Assembly (NCBI GenBank): GCA_964445645.1
Contig: CAYULH010000027.1
Span: 1 to 49,601, forward strand
Direction of reading: 5' to 3'
DNA length: 49,601 nt
Source: Aureispira sp964445645
GTDB lineage: Bacteria; Bacteroidota; Bacteroidia; Chitinophagales; Saprospiraceae
This document shows positions 18,893 to 26,971 of the stretch, one piece after another. A program made the translations under genes and the position numbers. The notes beneath the pieces were generated by a model. That model was not told the DNA's origin, made no database searches, and saw only the letters and a program-made list of their open reading frames with translations. Within the stretch, counting starts at the first letter, position 1. Each line of letters starts with the position of its first letter.

Positions 18893-19333
18893 CTTGTATT
18901 GTTTTTTTGTTCCAAGCCAAACCCTCGAAACCCTGTTCAGAATAGCATAGTAAAATATTATTTTACTACAGTACAATAATACAAAACAAAAGTAGGATTA
19001 ACAAAGGCTTATCATTCTAATACGGCTGTCTTTGACACTAGAAAGACCTTAATCATGAACTTATTAACCTATTTTTATAAGCTCTAGGGCAAATAAAACA
19101 TACATTATTAGAGATCACAAAATAATAAAGGTGATTCTAAAGTAGTGTTTTGGTATCTAGCCACATTATTGTACCTTTGCGGCATGTTGTACTACTGGGT
19201 CAACTAGGCTACAACATCAGGCAGCTCATCAGAGCATTTCTTGAACGAGCAAGCTGTTGAATTACCAACCATCAACTTATTTTCATTGGAGTAACCATTT
19301 AATAATTTTCCACTAAAATAACTACCTATTATT
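18893..19333. other. Divergent intergenic region, subtilase / pruA
   Basis: This 441-bp gap holds no gene I can support. On the minus strand it has a candidate -7 box (TACTTTTG, reading 18994 to 18987) without a clear -33 partner. A 21-bp palindrome, TAGTAAAATA-T-TATTTTACTA, lies at 18948-18968, which would be just inside the subtilase transcript. The right half holds the pruA promoter and its structured leader, listed separately. Confidence 0.5.
19149..19179 (+). promoter_or_regulatory. Bacteroidota-type promoter for pruA
   Basis: TTTG at 19149-19152, a 19-bp spacer and TACCTTTG at 19172-19179 match the -33 (TTTG) and -7 (TAnnTTTG) boxes of the Bacteroidota primary sigma factor. Transcription would start near 19186, giving a leader of about 150 nt before the pruA ATG. 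The leader contains ATGTTGTA (19184-19191) paired with TACAACAT (19210-19217), and CAGCT (19222-19226) paired with AGCTG (19252-19256). Confidence 0.7.
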
Positions 19334-20965
19334 ATGGCTAACGCATTTTTTCAAGTTCCTATTCCGTTTAATGAACCCGTAAAAAGCTATGCTCCCGACA
19401 CCGACGAGCGCGCTGCCCTCAAGGCTCAACTAGCGGCTTACAAAGCTACTACCATTGATGTTCCTATGGTTATTAATGGAAAAGAAGTACATACAGACAA
19501 CAAAGTGGCCATGCACCCTCCTCATGAAATTAAGCATTTGTTGGGTCATTATTCCAAGGGCGATGCTACGCATGTTCAAGCGGCAATTGATGCAGCATTG
19601 GCCGCCAAAGAGGCGTGGGAAAATACGGCTTGGGAACATCGTGCTGCTGTTTTCCTCAAAGCGGCTGAATTGTTGGCGGGGCCGTATCGTGCCAAAATCA
19701 ATGCGGCTACGATGTTGGGCCAATCTAAGAATGCTTTTCAAGCCGAGATTGATGCTGCTTGTGAGTTGATTGACTTTTTCCGTTTTAATGTACAATACAT
19801 GACCGAATTGTACAGCGAGCAGCCCGAATCCAATCCGGGTATGTGGAACCGCCTAGAGCATCGTCCACTAGAAGGGTTTGTTTTTGCTATTACGCCATTC
19901 AATTTCACCTCTATTTGTGCCAATTTGTGTGCAGCACCCGCTATGATGGGCAATGTAGTGGTTTGGAAGCCAGCCGAAGCGCAAATCTATTCGGCCAAAG
20001 TCATTATGGATTTGTTTAAAGATGCTGGTTTGCCCGATGGGGTTATCAACTTGGTTTTGACCGATGGGCCAGCCGCTGGAGAGGTTGTTTTTAACCATAG
20101 AGAATTTGCAGGCTTACACTTTACAGGTTCTACTGGGGTATTCCAAAACTTGTGGAAAACCATTGGTGATAATTTACCCAATTACAAGTCCTATCCTCGT
20201 ATTGTAGGCGAAACGGGCGGAAAAGATTATATCGTAGCCCACCCAAGTGCCAATGCCCAACAAGTAGCAACGGCTCTAGTGCGTGGTGCATTTGAATACC
20301 AAGGCCAAAAGTGTTCGGCGGCCTCTCGTGCTTATATCCCAAAGAGCCTTTGGGCAGATGTAGAAAAATATGTTAAAGAAGATGTTGCTTCTATGAAGGT
20401 GGGAACAGTAGAGGACTTTTCTAACTTTGTCAATGCGGTAATTACCGAAAAGGCTTTTGACAACATCACCGCTTATATTGATGAAGCCAAGGCTAGTGAA
20501 GGCGTAGAAGTAGTAGCAGGGGGTACGTATGACAAATCAGAAGGCTATTTTATTGATCCTACTGTCTTGCGTGTAGATGATCCTAAGTATCGTACTATGT
20601 GTGAGGAAATTTTTGGGCCTGTATTGACGATTTATGTCTATGAAGATGCCGAGTTTGAAGCGACTTTGGATATTTTGGACGAATCTTCTCCGTATGCTTT
20701 GACAGGAGCGTTGTTTGCTACCGATCGCCAAGTAATTGAGAAAGCAGCCCATCGTTTGCGCCATACAGCAGGTAATTTTTATATCAATGATAAGCCTACA
20801 GGTGCTGTAGTGGGGCAACAACCCTTTGGTGGTGGCCGTGCTTCGGGCACCAATGACAAGGCGGGCTCTGTTTTGAATTTGTTGCGTTGGGTTTCGCCTC
20901 GTACCATCAAGGAAACCTTTAATCCTCCTACCGATTATCGTTATCCATTCTTAGAGGAAGCCTAA
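19334..20965 (+). CDS. pruA: L-glutamate gamma-semialdehyde dehydrogenase (P5C dehydrogenase)
   Basis: The 543-residue enzyme oxidises glutamate gamma-semialdehyde to glutamate with NAD, the second step of proline breakdown. It is the stand-alone, mitochondrial-like form, not the bifunctional PutA. The key sequences are PFNFTSI near 188-194, the GSTG motif at 265-268, ETGGKD at 293-298 and the catalytic Cys327 in EYQGQKCSAASR. The C-terminal GQQPFGGGRASGTNDKAG is typical of this subgroup. No proline dehydrogenase gene is adjacent. It has its own promoter with a long leader and ends at a strong terminator, so it looks monocistronic. Confidence 0.95.
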   Translation: MANAFFQVPIPFNEPVKSYAPDTDERAALKAQLAAYKATTIDVPMVINGKEVHTDNKVAMHPPHEIKHLLGHYSKGDATHVQAAIDAALAAKEAWENTAWEHRAAVFLKAAELLAGPYRAKINAATMLGQSKNAFQAEIDAACELIDFFRFNVQYMTELYSEQPESNPGMWNRLEHRPLEGFVFAITPFNFTSICANLCAAPAMMGNVVVWKPAEAQIYSAKVIMDLFKDAGLPDGVINLVLTDGPAAGEVVFNHREFAGLHFTGSTGVFQNLWKTIGDNLPNYKSYPRIVGETGGKDYIVAHPSANAQQVATALVRGAFEYQGQKCSAASRAYIPKSLWADVEKYVKEDVASMKVGTVEDFSNFVNAVITEKAFDNITAYIDEAKASEGVEVVAGGTYDKSEGYFIDPTVLRVDDPKYRTMCEEIFGPVLTIYVYEDAEFEATLDILDESSPYALTGALFATDRQVIEKAAHRLRHTAGNFYINDKPTGAVVGQQPFGGGRASGTNDKAGSVLNLLRWVSPRTIKETFNPPTDYRYPFLEEA

Positions 20966-20997
20966 AAATTTCTTAGATTATAATACTAACCATACTG

Positions 20998-21037
20998 CCA
21001 CGTCTTGTAGAAACTATCTCACAAGACGTGGTTTTTT
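20998..21037 (+). terminator. Intrinsic terminator of pruA
   Basis: CCACGTCTTGT and ACAAGACGTGG form a perfect 11-bp stem with a 12-nt loop, followed by six Ts. It ends 15 bp before the dapB start, so the dapB ribosome-binding region lies right after it. Confidence 0.88.
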
Positions 21038-21052
21038 ATCCTTGAGCAACTT

Positions 21053-21784
21053 ATGAAAATAGCATTACTTGGTTATGGCAAGATGGGGCGTTTTATTGAA
21101 CGTCTTGCTTTGGAACAAGGCCACGAGGTTGTTTTGCGTATTGATCGTGACAATGCTGCGGAACTCACGCCTACTCAGTTACAATTGGCAGATGTAGCCA
21201 TCGAATTTTCGCAACCCAATACCGCTTTTAATAACATTATGCAATGTCTAAAGGCTGGTGTGCCGGTGGTATCGGGTACGACAGCTTGGCTAGAGGATTA
21301 TCCCAAGGTAGTCGATTGGTGCCAAACCAATGGAGGTGCCTTTTTTTATGCCTCTAATTTTAGTATTGGGGTCAATATCTTTTTTGAATTGAACCAGCAC
21401 TTGGCCAAGCTTATGGATGCACAGTCCAGCTACCAAGTAGCCTTGGAGGAAATTCATCACACCCAAAAGCTGGATGCACCAAGTGGAACCGCCGTGACAC
21501 TGGCAGAGGGTATTTTGGAGCGTGTAGAGCGTTTGGAGCGTTTTGCCTTGCAACAAGAAGCACAGGCTGCTAATGAAGATGGCTGCATCCCCATTACAGC
21601 ACACAGAATTGGCGATACCCCCGGCACGCATGTTGTCACTTATGATTCTACAGTAGATACCCTAGAGATTAAGCACACGGCCAAAGGGCGTGAGGGCTTT
21701 GCCTCTGGTGCCTTGATGGCTGCCCAATGGCTCATTGGCAAAGAGGGTGTATTTGGGATGTCTGATTTGTTGCAGTTTAATTAA
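21053..21784 (+). CDS. dapB: 4-hydroxy-tetrahydrodipicolinate reductase
   Basis: DapB reduces the product of DapA with NAD(P)H in the lysine and diaminopimelate pathway. The 243-residue protein begins with the nucleotide-binding loop GYGKMGRF at 7-14. The active site has HH at 135-136, Lys139, and PSGTA at 143-147. SNFSIGVNIF at 101-110 and HRIGDTPGTH are further family motifs. Length is normal for Bacteroidota. The gene starts only 15 bp after the pruA terminator, so its promoter either overlaps that hairpin or depends on readthrough. Confidence 0.95.
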   Translation: MKIALLGYGKMGRFIERLALEQGHEVVLRIDRDNAAELTPTQLQLADVAIEFSQPNTAFNNIMQCLKAGVPVVSGTTAWLEDYPKVVDWCQTNGGAFFYASNFSIGVNIFFELNQHLAKLMDAQSSYQVALEEIHHTQKLDAPSGTAVTLAEGILERVERLERFALQQEAQAANEDGCIPITAHRIGDTPGTHVVTYDSTVDTLEIKHTAKGREGFASGALMAAQWLIGKEGVFGMSDLLQFN

Positions 21785-21792
21785 TAATAATT

Positions 21793-21833
21793 GTTATTGT
21801 AGGGCCGCAAAAATTTTGTATCCCTACAATAAC
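21793..21833. terminator. Hairpin between dapB and convergent unknown gene
   Basis: GTTATTGTAGGG and CCCTACAATAAC form a perfect 12-bp stem around a 17-nt A/T-rich loop. It starts 8 bp after the dapB stop codon. Its right arm overlaps the stop codon of the convergent gene at 21824. Confidence 0.7.
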
Positions 21834-22261
21834 GCCTCTAAGGGGTTGTCCAGCCATTGCCACAATTGAGGAATCAATTGGTGGTAATCTTCTTGTATCA
21901 TCTGCTGAATATCTTCTTTGGTTTGGTCATCTTCTATGGCTAAGTAGCCGGCCAAATCTGGCACCAGTTCGTATTTTCCATCCTGCTCTATTTTTAGAAT
22001 TCGAGCTGCGGTTATGTCTGCGCCCATATATGGCACATAGCCCTCTACCACCTTGTATTCCAATTCCATATTGCCCAAATACAATTCCCAAGTAAACTCT
22101 CGCCCTTGCTCACTACCTGCTGTTTCTACAAAAGGCACGGCCTTGAGTGCCTGCTCAGGACTATAGCCCAACTGGTGAATCATCAAATACACAGCTATGT
22201 AGGTATTTTCGCCTTGATGGGTGTCTAGTAAAGCCTGTATTTTGGGATGTATTGCAGCCAT
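21824..22261 (-). CDS. Hypothetical acidic protein
   Basis: I do not recognise this 145-residue protein. It is predicted soluble and acidic, with aromatic- and Glu-rich stretches such as FTWELYLGNMELEYKVVEG and an acidic C-terminal region (IEDDQTKEDIQQMIQEDY). There is no signal peptide or membrane helix if translation begins at the ATG at 22261, giving MAAIHPKIQALL. An earlier in-frame start at 22354 would add 31 mainly hydrophobic residues, which could form a signal anchor but would lie in the intergenic region shared with the divergent ceramidase gene. It is convergent with dapB. Confidence 0.7.
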   Translation of the reverse strand: MAAIHPKIQALLDTHQGENTYIAVYLMIHQLGYSPEQALKAVPFVETAGSEQGREFTWELYLGNMELEYKVVEGYVPYMGADITAARILKIEQDGKYELVPDLAGYLAIEDDQTKEDIQQMIQEDYHQLIPQLWQWLDNPLEALL

Positions 22262-22464
22262 GAGTATTATTATAGAAAAAAGAAGAAAGCTAGTTTGGCA
22301 AATTAGATAAATTAGGCCAGTATTCTGTATTCGGATCGTAAATTTTGAACTCAATTGGTGTAAAGTTGGGCGGCTAATAATGGGGTTAGAAAGTAGCTTT
22401 TGGACAAGTTCTAAAAAATTATTATTTTAAGCTAATTAACCCCATCAACTACTATATACTTACT

Positions 22465-24111
22465 ATGAGCACCTACAACATTGGAACTGGCCGAGGCAAT
22501 ATCACCCTTAGAAATGTGCGTGGCATTGGAATGCTAGGCTTTTCGCTTCCGGGTCAACGAACAAATGGAAGAGTACAATACACCCTCTATGCACGAGCAT
22601 TTGCGATACACGATGACACCAATGATAAACATATCATGATGGTGATTTGTGATTTGTGGAGCTGTACGGAGCAAATAAAAACTAGAGTGGTAGAACAATT
22701 GCATAAAGAGGGAAATAGGACGTATAGTTATGAAAATCTCATGATTAGTGGCACGCATACCCATTCAACCCCCGGTGGCTACTCTGCTTACAAGCTGTAT
22801 AATCTTACCAATAGTGCTGATAATCAGTTAGAAAAAGCAGCGCAAAATGTGGACAAAATTGTTCATGGTATTGTTGAGGCCATACAGCAAGCTCACAGCA
22901 ACTTGGCTCCCGGAAAAATTTACATTCATACTGGTGTTAATAATACAATAGAAAATTGTGGCACGAATCGCTCTATAGAAGCCTATGAAAGAAACCCAGC
23001 CGAAGAACGAGCGCGCTATGGGTGCTCGACTGATAATTACATGACCCTAATCAAATTTGTCTCTTTGATACACGGCCAACCGATTGGCGTACTCTCTTGG
23101 TATCCTCTACACGGAACAGATATGGGACAAACCAATAGACGAATTAGTGGGGATAATAAAGGTTATGCCGCTCATTTGTTTGAAGAGGAAGTAGATGGGC
23201 CTACGCCCAACCAGCCATTTATTGCGGCTTTTGCCAATGCTCATTGTGGCGATGTATCGGGCAACCTGACTCCGCCCAAAGGTGGACGGCATGATATTAA
23301 CAATATGAAAAAGCACGGCCGCCTTCAATACGAAAAGGCCAAAGAAATGGCGGAGGATGAATCCAATTTGGTGGAATTGGAAGGGAGTATTGATTTTGCG
23401 TATCTGGATAAAGTGGACATGACCAATGTAACGCATATTGGTGGGGATGCCAATAAACGTACTTATGTACCTGCGGTAGGGCTTGCGCTGTGTGCAGGCT
23501 CACAAAGTGATGGTACTACCCCCCTATTTTTCCTCAATTTACTCAATGAAAATAAAGGTTTACGAGCGGGGGAATTGATTCCAACAGAAAAAGATACCCT
23601 CGAACTGGTACGAAAAATTACTTGTGGCGGACCGAGTCAACCCGAGCCTTCTATAGCACAAACGAAACAAGAAGAAGAGCATGTTAATAAAATTTGCATT
23701 TCACTAGACAGCACTCCAGTGAGCGAACTAAGCGATGAACAAGTAGCTGGCCATCATCCCAAACCCATAGCGATTTACCCCAAGGACTTTGTTCCCACCC
23801 AATTGCCCATGCAAATCCTCAAAATTGGCAATTTGGTTATCCCTGCTATTCCAGCAGAACTAACCACTATGGCTGGTCGAAGATTTAAGCAAAGTACGCT
23901 AGAGGCTTTTGCTGGTACAGAAGTGCAATATTTAGCCTTGGGTACTTATTCCAATGCTTATTCGCAATATATTACTACCAAGGAAGAATATGAACACCAA
24001 TCTTACGAGGGAGCATCTACCCTGTTTGGCCCCTATACTCTAGAGGCGTATCAGCAAATATTCTTAGAATTGGCCAAGAGGCTCAAACAACAAGTCAATT
24101 TATTGGCCTAG
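22465..24111 (+). CDS. Neutral/alkaline ceramidase family protein
   Basis: The 548-residue protein fits the neutral ceramidase family, which hydrolyses ceramide to sphingosine and a fatty acid. Motifs in order are GTGRGNIT at 7-14, GTHTHSTPGG at 96-105 (metal-binding His), HGTDMG at 216-221, SGDNKGYA at 228-235, and CGDVSGN at 261-267, the region holding the nucleophilic Ser in characterised enzymes. The length is shorter than secreted bacterial homologues of about 650 residues. No signal peptide is visible, so it may be cytoplasmic, which is unusual for the family. Bacteroidota often make sphingolipids, so a housekeeping role is plausible. Confidence 0.85.
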   Translation: MSTYNIGTGRGNITLRNVRGIGMLGFSLPGQRTNGRVQYTLYARAFAIHDDTNDKHIMMVICDLWSCTEQIKTRVVEQLHKEGNRTYSYENLMISGTHTHSTPGGYSAYKLYNLTNSADNQLEKAAQNVDKIVHGIVEAIQQAHSNLAPGKIYIHTGVNNTIENCGTNRSIEAYERNPAEERARYGCSTDNYMTLIKFVSLIHGQPIGVLSWYPLHGTDMGQTNRRISGDNKGYAAHLFEEEVDGPTPNQPFIAAFANAHCGDVSGNLTPPKGGRHDINNMKKHGRLQYEKAKEMAEDESNLVELEGSIDFAYLDKVDMTNVTHIGGDANKRTYVPAVGLALCAGSQSDGTTPLFFLNLLNENKGLRAGELIPTEKDTLELVRKITCGGPSQPEPSIAQTKQEEEHVNKICISLDSTPVSELSDEQVAGHHPKPIAIYPKDFVPTQLPMQILKIGNLVIPAIPAELTTMAGRRFKQSTLEAFAGTEVQYLALGTYSNAYSQYITTKEEYEHQSYEGASTLFGPYTLEAYQQIFLELAKRLKQQVNLLA

Positions 24112-24148
24112 TGTATTTGTTCTAATATCAACGGCTGCCCTATTTACC

Positions 24149-24188
24149 AAAGTCCAATGCTTACCCAATAGCATTGGGCTTTGTTTTT
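24149..24188 (+). terminator. Intrinsic terminator after ceramidase gene
   Basis: AAAGTCCAATGCT at 24149-24161 pairs with AGCATTGGGCTTT at 24170-24182, with one T-G wobble and an 8-nt loop, followed by TTGTTTTT. Confidence 0.8.
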
Positions 24189-24300
24189 CTACACATCAAA
24201 CGTTTTCATCCCCAAAAATAACCTTAAACCATTCCCCTGCACTTCTGTTTTTATAGTATCATTCACTACAGGTATTACTATACAAAACATCCCACACAAC

Positions 24301-25830
24301 ATGGCCAAAACGCTCCGCCTCCTCTTGGGCGACCAACTCAACCTGCAACACAGTTGGTTCCAAACCATAGATGCCAATACCACTTATGTGCTATTTGAAA
24401 TGCAGCAAGAAACCAATTATGTGGTGCATCACATCCAAAAGGTGGTGGCCTTTTTTGCGGCCATGCGTTCAATGGCCAAGACGCTTCAGGCACAAGGGCA
24501 TCAGGTGATTTATTGGCCATTGGATCACCCCCAAAACACTCAAAATTTGACCGAAAATTTGGCGAAAATTTTGAAGGAGGAAAATTTTGAACAATTGGAG
24601 TATCAATGGCCCGATGAGTATAGGCTCGATCAGCAACTTCAGGTATTTTGTGTAAATTTGGACTTGCCGAGCAAGGCCGTGGATAGCGAGCATTTTATTA
24701 CCAAAAGGGATGGAGTAGCTACTTTTTTTGGGAATAAAAGCTATTTGTTAGAGCGTTTTTACAGACATTGGCGCAAGCAAACAGGCTACCTAATGGACGG
24801 CACAGAGCCTATGGGTGGACAGTGGAATTATGACCAAGATAATAGAAATAGACTGGACAAAAAGGCAGTAGTTCCTAAGCCTATGCCTCTAGAGAACAAG
24901 GTAGAGGATATTGTGGCTTTATTAGAACAAGAGGGGATTAAGACCATTGGTAGAATTGATGTGGAACGTTTTATTTGGCCTATCAATAGACAACAGAGCT
25001 TGGATTTGTTGGACTATTTTTTGGCGCATTGCTTGGAGAATTTTGGACGTTACCAAGATGCCATGCACAGCGATCATTGGCTCTTGTACCATGCTCGTTT
25101 GTCTTTTGCTATGAACAGCAAAATGTTGAGTCCTATTGAGATTATCGAAAAGGCTATTGCCGAATATGAGCGCAATGATAGTATTACACTCGCTAGTATT
25201 GAGGGTTTTGTGCGCCAAATTTTGGGCTGGCGAGAATTTATTAGAGGGGTGTATTGGGCCAAGATGCCCGATTATGAGCAGGAGAATTTCTTTGAGCACC
25301 AGCGCGACTTGCCTGCCTTCTATTGGACGGGCAATACCAAAATGAACTGCCTGAGCCACGCCATCAATCAATCCTTGGATTATGCCTATGCTCACCACAT
25401 ACAGCGTCTGATGGTCACAGGCAATTTTGCCCTGCTCACCAACAGCCATCCCGATGCTGTGGATGCTTGGTATTTGGGTATTTATATTGATGCTATACAA
25501 TGGGTGGAACTGCCCAATACACGAGGCATGAGCCAGTTTGCAGATGGGGGTACGGTAGCCACCAAGCCTTACATTAGTTCGGCCAATTACATCCATAAAA
25601 TGAGCAATTATTGTAAGAATTGCCATTATAATTACAAAACAAAAACAGGTGACAACGCTTGCCCCTTCAATTCCCTCTACTGGAATTTTCTCATGCAGCA
25701 CGAAAAACGGCTCAAGGGCAATAGAAGAATGAGTATGATGTATGCCTTGCTCAACAAAATGTCGGCAGAGGATAAGGAGGCGTTGCTCTTGCAGGCCAAT
25801 TATTACTTGGAGCGTTTGGAGCTGCTATAG
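24301..25830 (+). CDS. Iron-sulfur (6-4) photolyase-type protein (PhrB/FeS-BCP)
   Basis: The 509-residue protein belongs to the photolyase-related family that repairs (6-4) photoproducts using FAD and a 4Fe-4S cluster. It opens with LRLLLGDQLNLQHSWF. Four Cys sit at 350, 438, 441 and 454 when counted from the ATG at 24301, in MNCLSH, CKNC and NACPF. These are the same numbers I recall for the cluster ligands of Agrobacterium PhrB. This also supports that start over an ATG-containing extension back to 24181, which would cross the preceding terminator. The FAD-binding region includes GWREFIRGVYW. The stop codon lies inside a palindrome shared with the next gene. Confidence 0.92.
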   Translation: MAKTLRLLLGDQLNLQHSWFQTIDANTTYVLFEMQQETNYVVHHIQKVVAFFAAMRSMAKTLQAQGHQVIYWPLDHPQNTQNLTENLAKILKEENFEQLEYQWPDEYRLDQQLQVFCVNLDLPSKAVDSEHFITKRDGVATFFGNKSYLLERFYRHWRKQTGYLMDGTEPMGGQWNYDQDNRNRLDKKAVVPKPMPLENKVEDIVALLEQEGIKTIGRIDVERFIWPINRQQSLDLLDYFLAHCLENFGRYQDAMHSDHWLLYHARLSFAMNSKMLSPIEIIEKAIAEYERNDSITLASIEGFVRQILGWREFIRGVYWAKMPDYEQENFFEHQRDLPAFYWTGNTKMNCLSHAINQSLDYAYAHHIQRLMVTGNFALLTNSHPDAVDAWYLGIYIDAIQWVELPNTRGMSQFADGGTVATKPYISSANYIHKMSNYCKNCHYNYKTKTGDNACPFNSLYWNFLMQHEKRLKGNRRMSMMYALLNKMSAEDKEALLLQANYYLERLELL

Positions 25831-25866
25831 TGGATTATCATCTATAAGATGATTATCCACTATAGC
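25824..25866. repeat. Palindromic element B carrying two stop codons
   Basis: Arms of 20 nt, from GCTATAGTGG to CCACTATAGC, surround an ATA spacer, with one T-T mismatch in the GGATTATCATCT core. The photolyase TAG (25828-25830) is in the left arm and the barrel-protein TAG (reverse strand, 25860-25862) in the right arm. Both genes end in the codons CTA TAG. Confidence 0.85.
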
Positions 25867-26642
25867 AAATAAGCCAAATGCAAGCCCCAGTGGATATTCA
25901 TCATTGGGCTTTTGACATTGAAATTGAGGGTATTTAGGTTATTTTGATAATTGATTTCATACTCGTGGATAGCAGCAAAAGAGTGCAACCAGCGCAAATC
26001 TGTTCCTATATACAAACGATCGTCAATTACCTCTGCTCCAAATGTAAATCCAATACCATAATTAAAAACCAAAGCAGGCACTTCTGCCCGTATAATATCA
26101 TACCTGTGATAAGAAACACCATTGGGGGTATTAAAATAACGTTCCCTGCCCCGATCATAAAAAGCACTTCCAGTGGTATCACCTACCCCAATCCCCAATT
26201 GCACGGTTGGCCCCAACCAAAAACGTTGTGCATTTAAGAGGTTGTAGCTGTATTCTAAGTTGAATAACAGGTAATCAATACCACGACTCAAGCCCAGCCC
26301 TTCTTGCTCCTCTCCCAAATAGGTAAAACCATTGTTGGCAATGGTCTTTTCGACCATAAAAGCACCTTGGTGCTTATTTTGATGCCTGTAGCCCAGCTTT
26401 CCAAAAATAAAAGGACTGGCTCCTCCTGCGCTACTATTGGTCAAATTGGCCGAGGAAACCGAGTAATTAGGAAAGGCTGTTTGCAAAGCAATCCCTCCTC
26501 CCAAAGCTATAAACCATTGACTTTTGGGTGCAATGAATGATCCTTCCTCCACTGCTGCTGTATCTTTGCTCAATTGTTGTGCAGCAATAGAAATAGTATG
26601 CAATAGAAATAGGATTAAAAAGAATGGTGATAACAGTTTCAT
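25860..26642 (-). CDS. Outer-membrane beta-barrel protein, hypothetical
   Basis: The 260-residue protein has a clear signal peptide (MKLLSPFFLILFLLHTISIAAQQ region). After about residue 40 it shows alternating hydrophobic and polar residues with frequent Gly, Tyr and Phe, as in FIFGKLGYRHQN, YLLFNLEYSYNLLN and WLGPTVQLGIGVGD, and it ends in IHWGLHLAYLL. This pattern suggests 8 to 12 beta-strands in the outer membrane. I cannot place it in a named family. It is convergent with the photolyase gene and shares the palindrome containing both stop codons. Confidence 0.75.
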   Translation of the reverse strand: MKLLSPFFLILFLLHTISIAAQQLSKDTAAVEEGSFIAPKSQWFIALGGGIALQTAFPNYSVSSANLTNSSAGGASPFIFGKLGYRHQNKHQGAFMVEKTIANNGFTYLGEEQEGLGLSRGIDYLLFNLEYSYNLLNAQRFWLGPTVQLGIGVGDTTGSAFYDRGRERYFNTPNGVSYHRYDIIRAEVPALVFNYGIGFTFGAEVIDDRLYIGTDLRWLHSFAAIHEYEINYQNNLNTLNFNVKSPMMNIHWGLHLAYLL

Positions 26643-26872
26643 AAATTGGGTATTGTGGTGGTTATTTTGGATAAAACAAAAACTCTTTAGCTGTGGATAA
26701 AACAGATAATTGAAGGCTTTATTTATAAATTATTGAGTTCTAAAAAGTAGTTTTGTTGTACTTGTAAAGCCTAGTTTTGTTGTTACGAATAAAGGAAAAA
26801 AGAAGCAAACTTTGCCTTGCTATTCGTCATTTTTTGTTCCAATAAATTACCTAAAATGCCCACTCTCCCCAC

Positions 26873-26906
26873 AAAAAAACTTCCCCACCAATACTGGTGA
26901 GGAAGT
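26873..26906 (-). terminator. Intrinsic terminator for alpha-2-macroglobulin gene
   Basis: ACTTCCCCACCA and TGGTGAGGAAGT pair over 12 positions with one C-A mismatch and a 4-nt loop. Read on the minus strand it is followed by seven Ts, giving a terminator 66 bp after the A2M stop codon. Confidence 0.8.
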
Positions 26907-26913
26907 TCCATGC

Positions 26914-26952
26914 TATAGTGGATTATCATCTCTAAGATGATTATCCACTATA
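26914..26952. repeat. Palindromic element C
   Basis: Arms of 18 nt from TATAGTGG to CCACTATA surround a 3-nt spacer, with the same T-T mismatch in the GGATTATCATCT core seen in elements A and B. It lies 20 bp after the A2M stop codon and just before that gene's terminator. Confidence 0.85.
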
Positions 26953-26971
26953 CTATAGCACTAAGCAGCGC

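Larger units (their letters stand above)
26643..26971. other. Intergenic region with two hairpins
   Basis: This 329-bp gap lies between the barrel gene and the alpha-2-macroglobulin gene, both on the minus strand. It contains element C and the A2M terminator, listed separately. The part from 26643 to about 26870 is AT-rich and presumably holds the promoter of the barrel gene; no TAnnTTTG box with a TTG partner was found on that strand. Confidence 0.5.

Noticed and set aside
19184..19256. tRNA-like structure in the pruA leader
   Set aside because: No T-loop GTTCGANNC motif, no acceptor stem of seven pairs and no CCA-type end; only two simple hairpins.
24181..24300. N-terminal extension of the photolyase
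   Set aside because: It begins inside the preceding terminator, and cluster Cys numbering matches PhrB only with the ATG at 24301.
24922..25701. Antisense reading frame of 259 residues opposite the photolyase gene
   Set aside because: The photolyase frame is clearly coding with intact cofactor residues; the antisense product has no recognisable motif.
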